Shown: piece after piece, positions 47,347 through 55,599 of the stretch | Layout: the number at the start of each line of letters is the position of its first letter | How positions within the stretch are numbered: the first letter of the stretch is position 1 | DNA from: Trinickia dabaoshanensis | Lineage (GTDB): Bacteria; Pseudomonadota; Gammaproteobacteria; Burkholderiales; Burkholderiaceae | Direction: 5' to 3' | Assembly: GCF_002879885.1 (NCBI RefSeq) | Contig: NZ_PNYA01000007.1 | Span: forward strand, 1 to 64,000 | Length of the DNA stretch: 64,000 bases | Notes under the pieces: model-generated | Told to the model about the DNA's origin: nothing | Database searches by the model: none | What the model saw: only the letters and a program-made list of their open reading frames with translations | Made by a program: the position numbers and the translations under genes

Positions 47347-48006
47347 ATGAATCGACTGTGCAAGTCTATGAAGGTGCTTGAGGTCGTAGCAGCAGCGGGT
47401 TTGTTGAGTTTGGCGGCACAAACGAGAGCGGCGGACACACCTAAGCCGGACGTGAATCGAGGGCAAGCGATCGCGACCCAAGTGTGCGCCGCTTGCCACG
47501 GAGCGGACGGCAACAGCGCGACCGGATCGTTTCCGAAACTGGCGGGGCAGCAGCAGGCGTACCTCGTCAAGCAGTTGAAAGACTTCAAAGTGCAACCGGG
47601 CGCGAAAGCGGCCGCGCGCAACAATGCCATCATGACCGGTATGGCGGGTGCGCTCTCCGACCAGGACATGATCAACGTGGCCGCGTATTTCGCGAGCCAA
47701 ACGCCGAAGGCGGGATTCGCGCATGATCCGGCCGCGGTGCAGGAAGGGCAGAAGATCTACCGTGGCGGCATCGCCGAGAAGAACGTGCCGGCTTGCGCCG
47801 GCTGCCACGGGCCGACGGGAATGGGTATTCCCGTGCAGTACCCGCGTTTGTCGTGGCAGTGGTCCGATTACACGGTCACGCAGCTTCATGCGTTCCAACA
47901 GGGCGCCGGAGCACGTAACAACAGCGACGTCATGCATGGCATCGCGGCGCGGCTCTCGGATAACGAGATCAAAGCGGTTGCCGACTACATCGCCGGCCTG
48001 CACTGA
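47347..48006 (+). CDS. Diheme c-type cytochrome, c4 family
   Basis: 219 residues from the ATG at 47347 (a GTG at 47341 is also possible). Signal peptide up to about residue 29 (SLAAQTRA|AD). Two heme-attachment motifs, C47-A-A-C50-H51 and C150-A-G-C153-H154, lie in two repeated domains, each with a Met in NAIMTGMAG and DVMHGIAAR as likely axial ligands. Cytochrome c4 passes electrons from the bc1 complex to oxidases in the periplasm or on the membrane. It is a natural substrate for the ResB/CcsB system encoded directly downstream. A terminator follows. Confidence 0.93.
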   Translation: MNRLCKSMKVLEVVAAAGLLSLAAQTRAADTPKPDVNRGQAIATQVCAACHGADGNSATGSFPKLAGQQQAYLVKQLKDFKVQPGAKAAARNNAIMTGMAGALSDQDMINVAAYFASQTPKAGFAHDPAAVQEGQKIYRGGIAEKNVPACAGCHGPTGMGIPVQYPRLSWQWSDYTVTQLHAFQQGAGARNNSDVMHGIAARLSDNEIKAVADYIAGLH

Positions 48007-48052
48007 GCACCACCGGGAACGACCGATAGCCGGGTCTCCCGGCGAGAAAAAG

Positions 48053-48099
48053 AAGGGTGGGAGCGTCACCGCCGGAGGCGGTGGCCCTCACCCTTTTTT
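48053..48099 (+). terminator. Terminator after the cytochrome gene
   Basis: The outer stem AAGGGTG / CACCCTT and inner stem CACCGCC / GGCGGTG form a long hairpin, followed by TTTTTTG. It isolates the cytochrome from resB. Confidence 0.85.
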
Positions 48100-48211
48100 G
48101 CTGTAAAGAGTTGCATATTGCCGGGGCCATCGCCGCACGAGGGGCCGGTCGATCGCGAAGGATGAGGCTGGAGCGGCGTCGAAGCACGCGTTCCGGCCGA
48201 CGGGAGTTTGA

Positions 48212-50452
48212 ATGAGCGTTAGTACGTCTGGGTATGAGTTGAAGTCGGACCGCCGGGTCCTCAAGCATGTGATCGAGCTGCTCAGTTCGATGCGCTTTGC
48301 TATCGCGCTACTTGTCGTGCTGGCGATCGCCAGCATCGTGGGCACCGTGCTCACGCAGGACGACCCGTATCCGAATTACGTCAATCAGTTCGGTCCGTTC
48401 TGGGCCGACATCTTCCGCGCGGCCGGCCTCTACACGGTGTATAGCGCGTGGTGGTTCATGCTGATCCTCGGCTTTCTGATCGTGTCGATCTCTTTGTGCG
48501 TCATACGCAATTCGCCGAAGATGGTCGCCGACATGAAAAGCTGGAAGGACAAAGTGCGCGAAGGCAGTCTGCGCGCTTTCCATCACAAGGCCGAGTATGC
48601 CGCCGGCACAGCGCGCGCCGAGACGGCGCGGCGTTTGTCGGCGCTCGCGGGCAAGCGGGGCTACCGCTACGTCGTGCGGGAGTCGGAAGGGGCGACGCTC
48701 GTGGCCGCGAAGCGCGGCGCGCTCTCGAAGATCGGCTATATCTTCGCCCACTTGGCCATCGTCGTGATCTGTATCGGCGGGCTCATGGACAGCAACCTGC
48801 CGATCAAATTCCAAATGTGGCTGTTCGGCAAATCGCCGATCTCGACGAGCGCGGTCATCAACGATATTTCCTCGGCGCACCGGCTCTCGCAGTCGAATCC
48901 GACTTTCCGGGGCTACGCCTGGGTGCCCGAGGGGCAGCACGTCTCCACCGCCATTCTGAATCAGCCGACCGGCTCGCTGATTCAGGACCTGCCGTTTTCG
49001 ATCGAGCTCAAGAAGTTCATCGTCGACTACTACTCGACGGGCATGCCCAAGCTGTTCGCCAGCGATATCGTCGTTATCGATCATGCGACGGGCAAGCGTA
49101 TCCCCGCGCGCGTCGAGGTGAATAAGCCGTTCGAATACGACGGCGTATCGATTTATCAATCGAGCTTCCAAGACGGTGGCTCGCAGATGTCGATGACGGC
49201 TTGGCCGATGACGGGCGACACGACGAAGACGATGCCGGTCACCGGAGCGATCGGTAGCTCGGCGCCGCTGTCGGCCTCGATGCCCGGCGTGAACGGCCAA
49301 ACCGTGGAGTTCGCCGATTTTCGTGCGATCAACGTGGAAAACGTCACGAACGGCAGTGGGCAGAACGACGCGCGCGGGGTCGTGGTTCACCATTCCGTCG
49401 AGCAGATGCTCGATGCAAGGCTCGGCTCGGGGGCCAAGTCGTCGAAGCAGGTAGATCTGCAAAACGTGGGGCCGTCCGTTCAGTACAAGATTCGCGGCAC
49501 CGACGGGCAAGCACGCGAATTCAACAACTACATGTTGCCCGTCGAGGTGGACGGTGCACGTTATTTCCTCGCGGGCATGCGCACGACGCCGAACGATCCG
49601 TTCCGCTATCTGCGCATCCCGGCCGACGATCGAGGCGGTGTAACGGGATGGATGCAACTCCGGGCAGCGTTGGCCGACGCCGGCTTGCGCGCGCAGGCGG
49701 CTCACCGGTTCGCCCAGCGTTCCGTCGCCGATTCGAATCCCGAGTTGCGCGCCCACCTCGAGGAGAGCGCCGCGCGCGTGCTCAACCTCTTCTCGGGCGC
49801 CGACGGCACCGTGACGAGTATGGCACCCGGCGCAACGCCGGGCGGCTTCCAGTCGATTGCCTCGTTCATCGATCATTCCGTACCGAAGGGCGAGCAGGAA
49901 AAAGCGGCCTCGCTCCTGCTGCGCATGCTCGAAGGCTCGACGTGGGATTTGTGGCAGCTCGCGCGCGAGCGAGCAGGCGAGCCCGACGTTCAGCCCACCG
50001 CCAGCGCGAGCCGTTTCGTGCAGGATTCTATCAATGCGCTTTCCGATAGCTTTCTGTACGGATCTCCGGTCTTCTTGCAGCTTGATTCGTTCAAACAGGT
50101 ACAGGCGTCGGTGTTCCAGCTCACGCGGGCACCGGGTACGAAAGTGGTGTATCTTGGCAGCTTGCTGCTGGTCGCGGGCATCTTCTCGATGTTCTACGTG
50201 CGCGAGCGGCGACTCTGGTTCTGGCTCAAAGACGCGGCAACGGGCACGACCGTCGTCATGGCCATGTCGACGGCTCGCAAGACGCTCGACTTCGACAAGG
50301 AATTCGCAACGATGCGCGACGCGGTCGGCGCCACGCTCGGTGCGCAGGCGCACGATGCTCCGGCATTCATGCACTCCGGCGCGCAAGCCGGCGCGCAATT
50401 GCCGGCGCTCGATGCGGCGATCGAATCGTCCTCCGGCTCGCAAGACTCATAA
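48212..50452 (+). CDS. resB: Cytochrome c biogenesis protein ResB
   Basis: 746 residues. Three membrane helices lie near the N-terminus (about residues 28-46, 75-97 and 176-197) and a fourth near 645-665; between the last two is a large periplasmic domain with the ResB hallmark FEYDGVSIYQSSFQDGG. ResB and CcsB form the System II heme lyase that exports heme and joins it to CxxCH motifs. It is followed by ccsB after 12 bases. Confidence 0.95.
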   Translation: MSVSTSGYELKSDRRVLKHVIELLSSMRFAIALLVVLAIASIVGTVLTQDDPYPNYVNQFGPFWADIFRAAGLYTVYSAWWFMLILGFLIVSISLCVIRNSPKMVADMKSWKDKVREGSLRAFHHKAEYAAGTARAETARRLSALAGKRGYRYVVRESEGATLVAAKRGALSKIGYIFAHLAIVVICIGGLMDSNLPIKFQMWLFGKSPISTSAVINDISSAHRLSQSNPTFRGYAWVPEGQHVSTAILNQPTGSLIQDLPFSIELKKFIVDYYSTGMPKLFASDIVVIDHATGKRIPARVEVNKPFEYDGVSIYQSSFQDGGSQMSMTAWPMTGDTTKTMPVTGAIGSSAPLSASMPGVNGQTVEFADFRAINVENVTNGSGQNDARGVVVHHSVEQMLDARLGSGAKSSKQVDLQNVGPSVQYKIRGTDGQAREFNNYMLPVEVDGARYFLAGMRTTPNDPFRYLRIPADDRGGVTGWMQLRAALADAGLRAQAAHRFAQRSVADSNPELRAHLEESAARVLNLFSGADGTVTSMAPGATPGGFQSIASFIDHSVPKGEQEKAASLLLRMLEGSTWDLWQLARERAGEPDVQPTASASRFVQDSINALSDSFLYGSPVFLQLDSFKQVQASVFQLTRAPGTKVVYLGSLLLVAGIFSMFYVRERRLWFWLKDAATGTTVVMAMSTARKTLDFDKEFATMRDAVGATLGAQAHDAPAFMHSGAQAGAQLPALDAAIESSSGSQDS

Positions 50453-50464
50453 TCGGTATTCATC

Positions 50465-51646
50465 ATGGACCTGACCCACGCTTCTCGCTCCAGCCCCGCC
50501 GCCGGTACGGCCGCCGGTGTGCTGGATGAACGATCGTTCCTGCGCCGCCTGGGCGCATTCGATTGGCTGTTCGCGCTGCTCGTGGCGGGCGGCGCCGGCT
50601 TCGCTCTGTCCCGCTATCACGCGTACATGAACTACTACGACAAGCTCGTGCTCGTGTGTGCGGTGCCCGCGCTCGTCGTGCTCGGCTGGCGCTGGAAGCC
50701 GGTGCGCTTGCTGGCCGTCGGCATCGCCGCGCTATCGCTGCTGGCGCTGCAGATCTATCACGGCGATTTGGCGCGCGCCGACTCGGCCTTTTTCCTGAAG
50801 TATTTCCTGTCGAGCCAGTCGGCCATTCTTTGGATGAGCGCCTTGTTCATCCTCGCCACGCTGTTCTACTGGATCGGGCTGCTGTCGCGCTCGCCGTCGG
50901 GGGCCGCGATCGGATCGTCGCTGACATGGTTCGCGGTGCTGATGGGCTTCACGGGGATGATGGTGCGCTGGTACGAGTCGTACTTGATCGGCGCCGACGT
51001 CGGACACATTCCCATCTCGAACCTTTACGAAGTGTTCGTGCTCTTCTGCCTGATCACGGCGCTGTTCTACCTGTATTACGAGCGGCATTACGCGACGCGG
51101 GCGATGGGCGCATTCGTGCTGCTCATCATCAGCGCAGCCGTGGGCTTCTTGATGTGGTACTCGGTCGCGCGTGACGCTCAGCAGATTCAGCCGCTCGTCC
51201 CGGCGCTGCAGAGTTGGTGGATGAAGATTCACGTGCCGGCCAATTTCATCGGTTACGGTTCGTTCGCGCTCTCCGCGATGGTCGGTGTGGCGTATTTGCT
51301 GAGCGAGCGCGGCATCCTGACCGATCGGCTGCCCTCGCTCGTCGTCCTCGACGACGTCATGTACAAGTCGATTGCCGTGGGCTTCGCCTTCTTCACCGTG
51401 GCGACGATTCTCGGCGCGCTCTGGGCCGCTCAAGCTTGGGGCGGCTACTGGAGCTGGGACCCGAAGGAAACCTGGGCGCTGATCGTGTGGCTCAACTACG
51501 CGGCATGGTTGCATATGCGCCTGATGAAAGGCTTGCGCGGCTCGGCCGCCGCTTGGTGGGCACTGACCGGCCTTATCGTGACGACGTTCGCGTTCCTGGG
51601 CGTGAACATGTTCCTGTCTGGGCTGCACAGTTACGGCAAGCTGTAA
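50465..51646 (+). CDS. ccsB: Cytochrome c biogenesis protein CcsB (ResC/CcsA type)
   Basis: 393 residues, multi-span membrane protein of the heme-handling family. The tryptophan-rich WWD motif is WGGYWSWDPKETWAL near residue 324, flanked by His residues for heme. The conserved SNLYEVFVLF segment is near residue 187. It is the partner of ResB. Terminator 44 bases after the stop. Confidence 0.95.
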   Translation: MDLTHASRSSPAAGTAAGVLDERSFLRRLGAFDWLFALLVAGGAGFALSRYHAYMNYYDKLVLVCAVPALVVLGWRWKPVRLLAVGIAALSLLALQIYHGDLARADSAFFLKYFLSSQSAILWMSALFILATLFYWIGLLSRSPSGAAIGSSLTWFAVLMGFTGMMVRWYESYLIGADVGHIPISNLYEVFVLFCLITALFYLYYERHYATRAMGAFVLLIISAAVGFLMWYSVARDAQQIQPLVPALQSWWMKIHVPANFIGYGSFALSAMVGVAYLLSERGILTDRLPSLVVLDDVMYKSIAVGFAFFTVATILGALWAAQAWGGYWSWDPKETWALIVWLNYAAWLHMRLMKGLRGSAAAWWALTGLIVTTFAFLGVNMFLSGLHSYGKL

Positions 51647-51689
51647 CGGACGCGCCTCGCGCCGATTTCGATCGCGCCCCGTCACGAAG

Positions 51690-51725
51690 AAACCGCCGCA
51701 AGGTTGCTCCTGCGGCGGTTTTTTT
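51690..51725 (+). terminator. Terminator after ccsB
   Basis: AAACCGCCGCA (51690-51700) pairs with TGCGGCGGTTT (51711-51721), followed by more T. It ends the resB-ccsB operon. Confidence 0.92.
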
Positions 51726-51820
51726 GTTCGTCGACGGAATGGGGTGCATCCAAACGGTGTTGGCGGCGGTATATAGGGCAATGGGGCAGCGGCCCGGTTT
51801 CTTTCATCAGGAGCAGCATC

Positions 51821-52825
51821 GTGTTGATCAAGCGAGAGCAGCGCATCATCTTGGCCGGCGACGATATCGCCGCGAGCGAAATCACCCCGCGCGCGGTGTT
51901 CGAGAACCGGCGGCGTGTTCTGCAGGCGGCGGGGGCTGCGAGCTTGGCCGCGGCCGGTGGCGTGCTCGGCATGAGCCGTGCCGCGTTCGGCGCCTATGCG
52001 TCGCCCAATCCCAAAGCACAAAAGCTTGCCGCCGCGACCAACGCCAAATTCGTCGTGCCGGAAAAAGTGACGCCGTACCAGGACGTCACGACCTACAACA
52101 ATTTCTACGAATTCGGCACGGGCAAGAGCGATCCTTCCGAAAACGCAGGCACGCTGCGCCCGCACCCGTGGCGGGTCAGCGTCGAAGGCGAGGTGAAAAA
52201 CCCGAAGGTGTACGACATCGACGAGTTGCTCAAGCTCGCGCCGCTCGAGGAGCGTGTCTACCGGCATCGCTGTGTGGAAGGGTGGTCGATGGTGATCCCT
52301 TGGGTGGGCTACCCGCTCGCGGAGCTGATCAAGCGCGTGCAACCCACGAGCAACGCGAAGTTCGTGCAGTTCATCACGCTCGCCGACCCCTCGCAGATGC
52401 CCGGCATCGCCGATCCGATCCTCAATTGGCCGTACTCGGAAGGGCTGCGCATGGACGAGGCGGTCAATCCGCTGACGTTGCTCACCATGGGCGTGTACGG
52501 CCAAGTGCTGCCTAATCAGAACGGCGCTCCGATTCGCGTCGTGTTGCCGTGGAAGTACGGATTCAAAAGTGCCAAATCGATCGTCAAGATCCGCTTCGTC
52601 GATAAGCAGCCGCCGACGAGCTGGAATGCGTATGCGCCGAACGAATACGGGTTTTATTCGAATGTGAATCCGACGGTCGACCATCCGCGTTGGAGCCAAG
52701 CCACCGAGCGGCGCATCGGCGAGGACGGCTTTTTCCAACCGAAACGCAAAACGCTGATGTTCAACGGCTACGGCAATCTCGTCGCTTCGATGTATCAGGG
52801 CATGGACCTGCGCAAATACTTTTGA
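51821..52825 (+). CDS. msrP: Periplasmic methionine sulfoxide reductase catalytic subunit MsrP
   Basis: 334 residues from the GTG at 51821, seven bases after AGGAG (51809-51813); the frame extends upstream to 51704 into the terminator, which is not plausible. A twin-arginine signal NRRRVLQ (residues 29-35) precedes a hydrophobic stretch. The molybdopterin-ligand Cys151 lies in [13 protein letters not shown]. MsrP uses a molybdenum cofactor to reduce methionine sulfoxide in periplasmic proteins. Its membrane partner msrQ follows after 18 bases. Confidence 0.95.
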   Translation: MLIKREQRIILAGDDIAASEITPRAVFENRRRVLQAAGAASLAAAGGVLGMSRAAFGAYASPNPKAQKLAAATNAKFVVPEKVTPYQDVTTYNNFYEFGTGKSDPSENAGTLRPHPWRVSVEGEVKNPKVYDIDELLKLAPLEERVYRHRCVEGWSMVIPWVGYPLAELIKRVQPTSNAKFVQFITLADPSQMPGIADPILNWPYSEGLRMDEAVNPLTLLTMGVYGQVLPNQNGAPIRVVLPWKYGFKSAKSIVKIRFVDKQPPTSWNAYAPNEYGFYSNVNPTVDHPRWSQATERRIGEDGFFQPKRKTLMFNGYGNLVASMYQGMDLRKYF

Positions 52826-52843
52826 GCGAAAACGGAGCGCTTC

Positions 52844-53554
52844 ATGTCTGTAGATTCCCAAACGGTGAGCGCCGGCGAGACGCGAAACGCCCGCGTGGCG
52901 CCGAGGGCCCGCCCGGCAGCGGCCGGGGGGCTGCGAGCCGGCCTGCAACGGTGGATGGCGCCGGCCAAGATCGGCGTCTTCGTCGCCGCGTTGTATCCGC
53001 TCGCCCGTATCGTGCTGTTCGGTCTGACCGATCGTCTCGGGGCAAATCCGATCGAGTTCATCACGCGCTCGACGGGCCTTTGGACGCTCGTATTCCTGTG
53101 CATTACGCTCGCTGTCACGCCGCTGCGCAGGCTCACCGGTATCAACGAGTTGTTGCGGTTCAGGCGGATGCTCGGGCTGTATGCGTTCTTCTACGCGGTG
53201 CTGCATCTTACGACCTACGTCTGGTTCGATAAGTGGTTCGACGTGGCCGAGATGTTCAAGGACATCGCCAAGCGTCCGTTCATCACGGTCGGCTTCCTGG
53301 CTTTCGTTCTATTGATTCCGCTGGCGGCGACATCGCCGCGCGCGGCCGCGCGTAAGCTCGGAAGACGTTGGCAAACGCTGCACCGCGCGATCTATGCGAT
53401 AGCGGTGCTCGCCATCTTGCACTTCTGGTGGATGAGGGCCGGCAAGCACGATCTGATTCTGCCCAAGACCTACGGCGCGATCGTTCTGGTACTGCTCGGC
53501 TGGCGCGTGGCGGTGTGGGCCGCAGCTAAGTTTGCCGAGCGCAAGCGAGCGTGA
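52844..53554 (+). CDS. msrQ: Heme-binding membrane subunit MsrQ
   Basis: 236 residues with about six membrane helices, including ALYPLARIVLFG, LWTLVFLCITLAVTPLRRL and FYAVLHLTTYVWFD, with the His residues HL and LHRAIYA as probable heme ligands. The first about 40 residues are a variable, Ala/Arg-rich extension. MsrQ passes electrons from the cytoplasm or quinone pool to MsrP. Confidence 0.94.
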   Translation: MSVDSQTVSAGETRNARVAPRARPAAAGGLRAGLQRWMAPAKIGVFVAALYPLARIVLFGLTDRLGANPIEFITRSTGLWTLVFLCITLAVTPLRRLTGINELLRFRRMLGLYAFFYAVLHLTTYVWFDKWFDVAEMFKDIAKRPFITVGFLAFVLLIPLAATSPRAAARKLGRRWQTLHRAIYAIAVLAILHFWWMRAGKHDLILPKTYGAIVLVLLGWRVAVWAAAKFAERKRA

Positions 53555-53577
53555 CGGTTTGCCGATAGATAAAAGCA

Positions 53578-53604
53578 AAAGGCCGTCGCATCGCGACGGC
53601 CTTT
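53578..53604. terminator. Bidirectional terminator msrQ / lysA
   Basis: AAAGGCCGTCGC (53578-53589) pairs with GCGACGGCCTTT (53593-53604). It has T-rich flanks read from either strand, fitting the convergent msrQ and lysA genes. Confidence 0.85.
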
Positions 53605-53643
53605 GTTCGAGCGCTGTTGGCGTTGTTGGCGCGCTTAACGCGC

Positions 53644-54906
53644 TTAGCGCGGCAGGATCGATTCGCCGGCAAAAAGCTCGGGCACCGTTTCGCGCGCGCG
53701 AACGAGATGGATCTCGCTGCCGTCGACCATGACCTCGGCCGCTCGCGGCCGCGTGTTGTAGTTCGAGCTCATTGCGAACGAGTAGGCGCCGGCCGAACGA
53801 ATCGCCAGCAAATCGCCGGGCTCGATCGCGAGGGAGCGGTCCCGGCCGAGCCAATCGCCGCTTTCGCAGACCGGGCCCACCACATCGTAGACGCGCGGCG
53901 CGTCTTGCCGCGGCACGACGGGATCGATCGCATGATAGGCCTGGTACATGGCGGGCCGAGCGAGGTCGTTCATGGCGGCATCGACGATCGCGAAGTTCTT
54001 TTCGGCACCCGGCTTCAAAAATTCGACACGCGTCAGCAAGATGCCTGCGTTGCCCGTCACCGAGCGCCCCGGCTCGAAGAACACTTCGCGATGGCCGTGA
54101 CCGCGCGCTTCGATGCGCTCGAGCAGCGTGCGCACGAACAAGCCCGTATCGGGCGGCGTCTCGCTCGAGTAGGTGATGCCCAAGCCGCCGCCGACGTCGA
54201 TATGACGAATCCGCACGCCGTCGGCTTCGATTTGCGTCACGAGGTCGAGCACCTTATCGAGCGCGTCGATGTAGGGGGCGATCTCGGTGATCTGCGAGCC
54301 GATGTGGCAATCGATCCCGACGACCTCGAGATGCTCGAGGGCCGCGGCCGCACGGTAAGCCGCGCGCGCTTCGTCGAAAGCGACGCCGAACTTGTTCGCC
54401 TTGAGCCCCGTGGAAATATAGGGGTGCGTTTTCGGATCGACGTCGGGATTGACGCGCAGCGAGATCGGCGCCTTTTTGCCGAGTTCGCCCGCGACGGCGT
54501 TCAGCCGGTCGAGCTCGGCGATCGACTCGACATTGAAGCACTTCACGCCGGCGTTAAGCGCTTGGCGCATCTCGTCCGCGCTTTTGCCGACGCCCGAGAA
54601 CACGATGTCTTTCGCCTGACCGCCCGCGGCCAGCACCCTGGCCAACTCGCCGCCGGAGACGATGTCGAAGCCGGCGCCCAAGCGGGCGAAAACATTCAGC
54701 ACGGCCAGATTCCCGTTCGCTTTGACGGCGACGTGCACGCAAGCCCGATGCCCCTCGCAGGCTTTCGCATAGGCTTGATACGCCTCGGTCAATGCGGCTC
54801 GCGAATAGACGAACAGGGGCGTGCCGAAGCGTTCGGCAAGCGCGACGGCGCTGACGCCTTCGGCGTGCAGCACGCCGTCGACATAGGCAAAGGCGGATTG
54901 AGACAT
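53644..54906 (-). CDS. lysA: Diaminopimelate decarboxylase
   Basis: 420 residues from the ATG at 54906 (MSQSAFAYVDGVLHAEGV); the frame continues upstream to 55017 into lptM and is not conserved. Lys62 in VAVKANGN binds PLP. The HIGSQI and CESGDWLGRDR segments are typical of the fold III decarboxylases. It makes lysine from meso-diaminopimelate. It follows lptM after 22 bases on the same strand. Confidence 0.97.
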   Translation of the reverse strand: MSQSAFAYVDGVLHAEGVSAVALAERFGTPLFVYSRAALTEAYQAYAKACEGHRACVHVAVKANGNLAVLNVFARLGAGFDIVSGGELARVLAAGGQAKDIVFSGVGKSADEMRQALNAGVKCFNVESIAELDRLNAVAGELGKKAPISLRVNPDVDPKTHPYISTGLKANKFGVAFDEARAAYRAAAALEHLEVVGIDCHIGSQITEIAPYIDALDKVLDLVTQIEADGVRIRHIDVGGGLGITYSSETPPDTGLFVRTLLERIEARGHGHREVFFEPGRSVTGNAGILLTRVEFLKPGAEKNFAIVDAAMNDLARPAMYQAYHAIDPVVPRQDAPRVYDVVGPVCESGDWLGRDRSLAIEPGDLLAIRSAGAYSFAMSSNYNTRPRAAEVMVDGSEIHLVRARETVPELFAGESILPR

Positions 54907-54928
54907 GCGAAAGTCCTGCGTTCCTGCG

Positions 54929-55177
54929 TTATTGATCGGGGGCGGGGCTCGATGCGGCGGCCGGCGCGGCCTCGCTGCCGGCCTTGGGCGCGGTGCCGAG
55001 CGAATCGGCCGGTGCAAGCGTGATCGGTGCCTGCGCGTCGCGCGCGGCGGGTTTCTCAGGCAGCGGAGGAACGCTCGGCAGGTAAAGCGGCCCGCGTTGA
55101 CCGCATCCGGTCAGCGCCGCGCTTGTCGTAACGGCCAAAGCCGCTACAATCGCGCTCATCCTGAAAACGACTCGCAT
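54929..55177 (-). CDS. lptM: LPS translocon maturation lipoprotein LptM (YifL)
   Basis: 82 residues. A lipoprotein signal ends in the lipobox LTGC with Cys25, followed by the family signature GCGQRGPLYLP. The rest is a Pro/Ala-rich unstructured tail. LptM helps LptD oxidise and assemble with LptE at the outer membrane. The lptM-lysA and divergent cyaY arrangement matches the conserved yifL-dapF/lysA-cyaY neighbourhood. Confidence 0.93.
   Translation of the reverse strand: MRVVFRMSAIVAALAVTTSAALTGCGQRGPLYLPSVPPLPEKPAARDAQAPITLAPADSLGTAPKAGSEAAPAAASSPAPDQ
55123..55150 (+). promoter_or_regulatory. Probable cyaY promoter
   Basis: TTGTCG (55123-55128) and TACAAT (55145-55150) with a 16-base spacer, on the strand opposite the lptM start region. 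The transcript would start about 60 bases before cyaY. Confidence 0.5.
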
Positions 55178-55220
55178 GACTGTATCTAATGAGCTGTGAG
55201 TTCAACCGGCGGAGTTTAGC

Positions 55221-55538
55221 ATGACCGACAGCGACTACCTTTCCCGCGCGGAAGCCGTGCTCTCGAGCATCGAAGCGGGCGTCGACGATAATACCGCCGA
55301 CATCGAACTCGATCGTAGCGGCAACGTGCTGACGCTCGAATTCGAGAACGGCTCGAAGATCATCGTCAACCTGCAGCCCCCGATGCAGGAGATCTGGATC
55401 GCGGCGAAGGCCGGCGGGTTCCACTTCAGATTCGTCGATGGACGTTGGCTCGATACGCGCAGCGGCCGCGAGTTTTTCGAGGCGCTCTCCGATTACGCGA
55501 CGCAGCAAGCCGGCGAGCCCGTGACGTTCGCGGCTTGA
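55221..55538 (+). CDS. cyaY: Iron donor protein CyaY (frataxin)
   Basis: 105 residues. The N-terminal acidic helix ([19 protein letters not shown]) and the strands [17 protein letters not shown] and [14 protein letters not shown] match bacterial frataxin. It binds iron and regulates IscS during Fe-S cluster assembly. It stands alone on the plus strand between lptM-lysA and mrcA. Confidence 0.95.
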   Translation: MTDSDYLSRAEAVLSSIEAGVDDNTADIELDRSGNVLTLEFENGSKIIVNLQPPMQEIWIAAKAGGFHFRFVDGRWLDTRSGREFFEALSDYATQQAGEPVTFAA

Positions 55539-55599
55539 GGCGAACCCTCGGCGTCTCGATCAGTCGCTCGCGGCCCCCGTCCTCCATGTCCCGCTGCGC

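Noticed and set aside
48308-50443. A 711-codon minus-strand frame opposite resB, and an 824-codon one at 50732-53206 opposite ccsB and msrP
   Set aside because: They cross terminators and several clear genes and show no domains.
53617-55023. A 468-codon plus-strand frame opposite lysA
   Set aside because: LysA on the minus strand has all catalytic motifs; the plus frame is its shadow.
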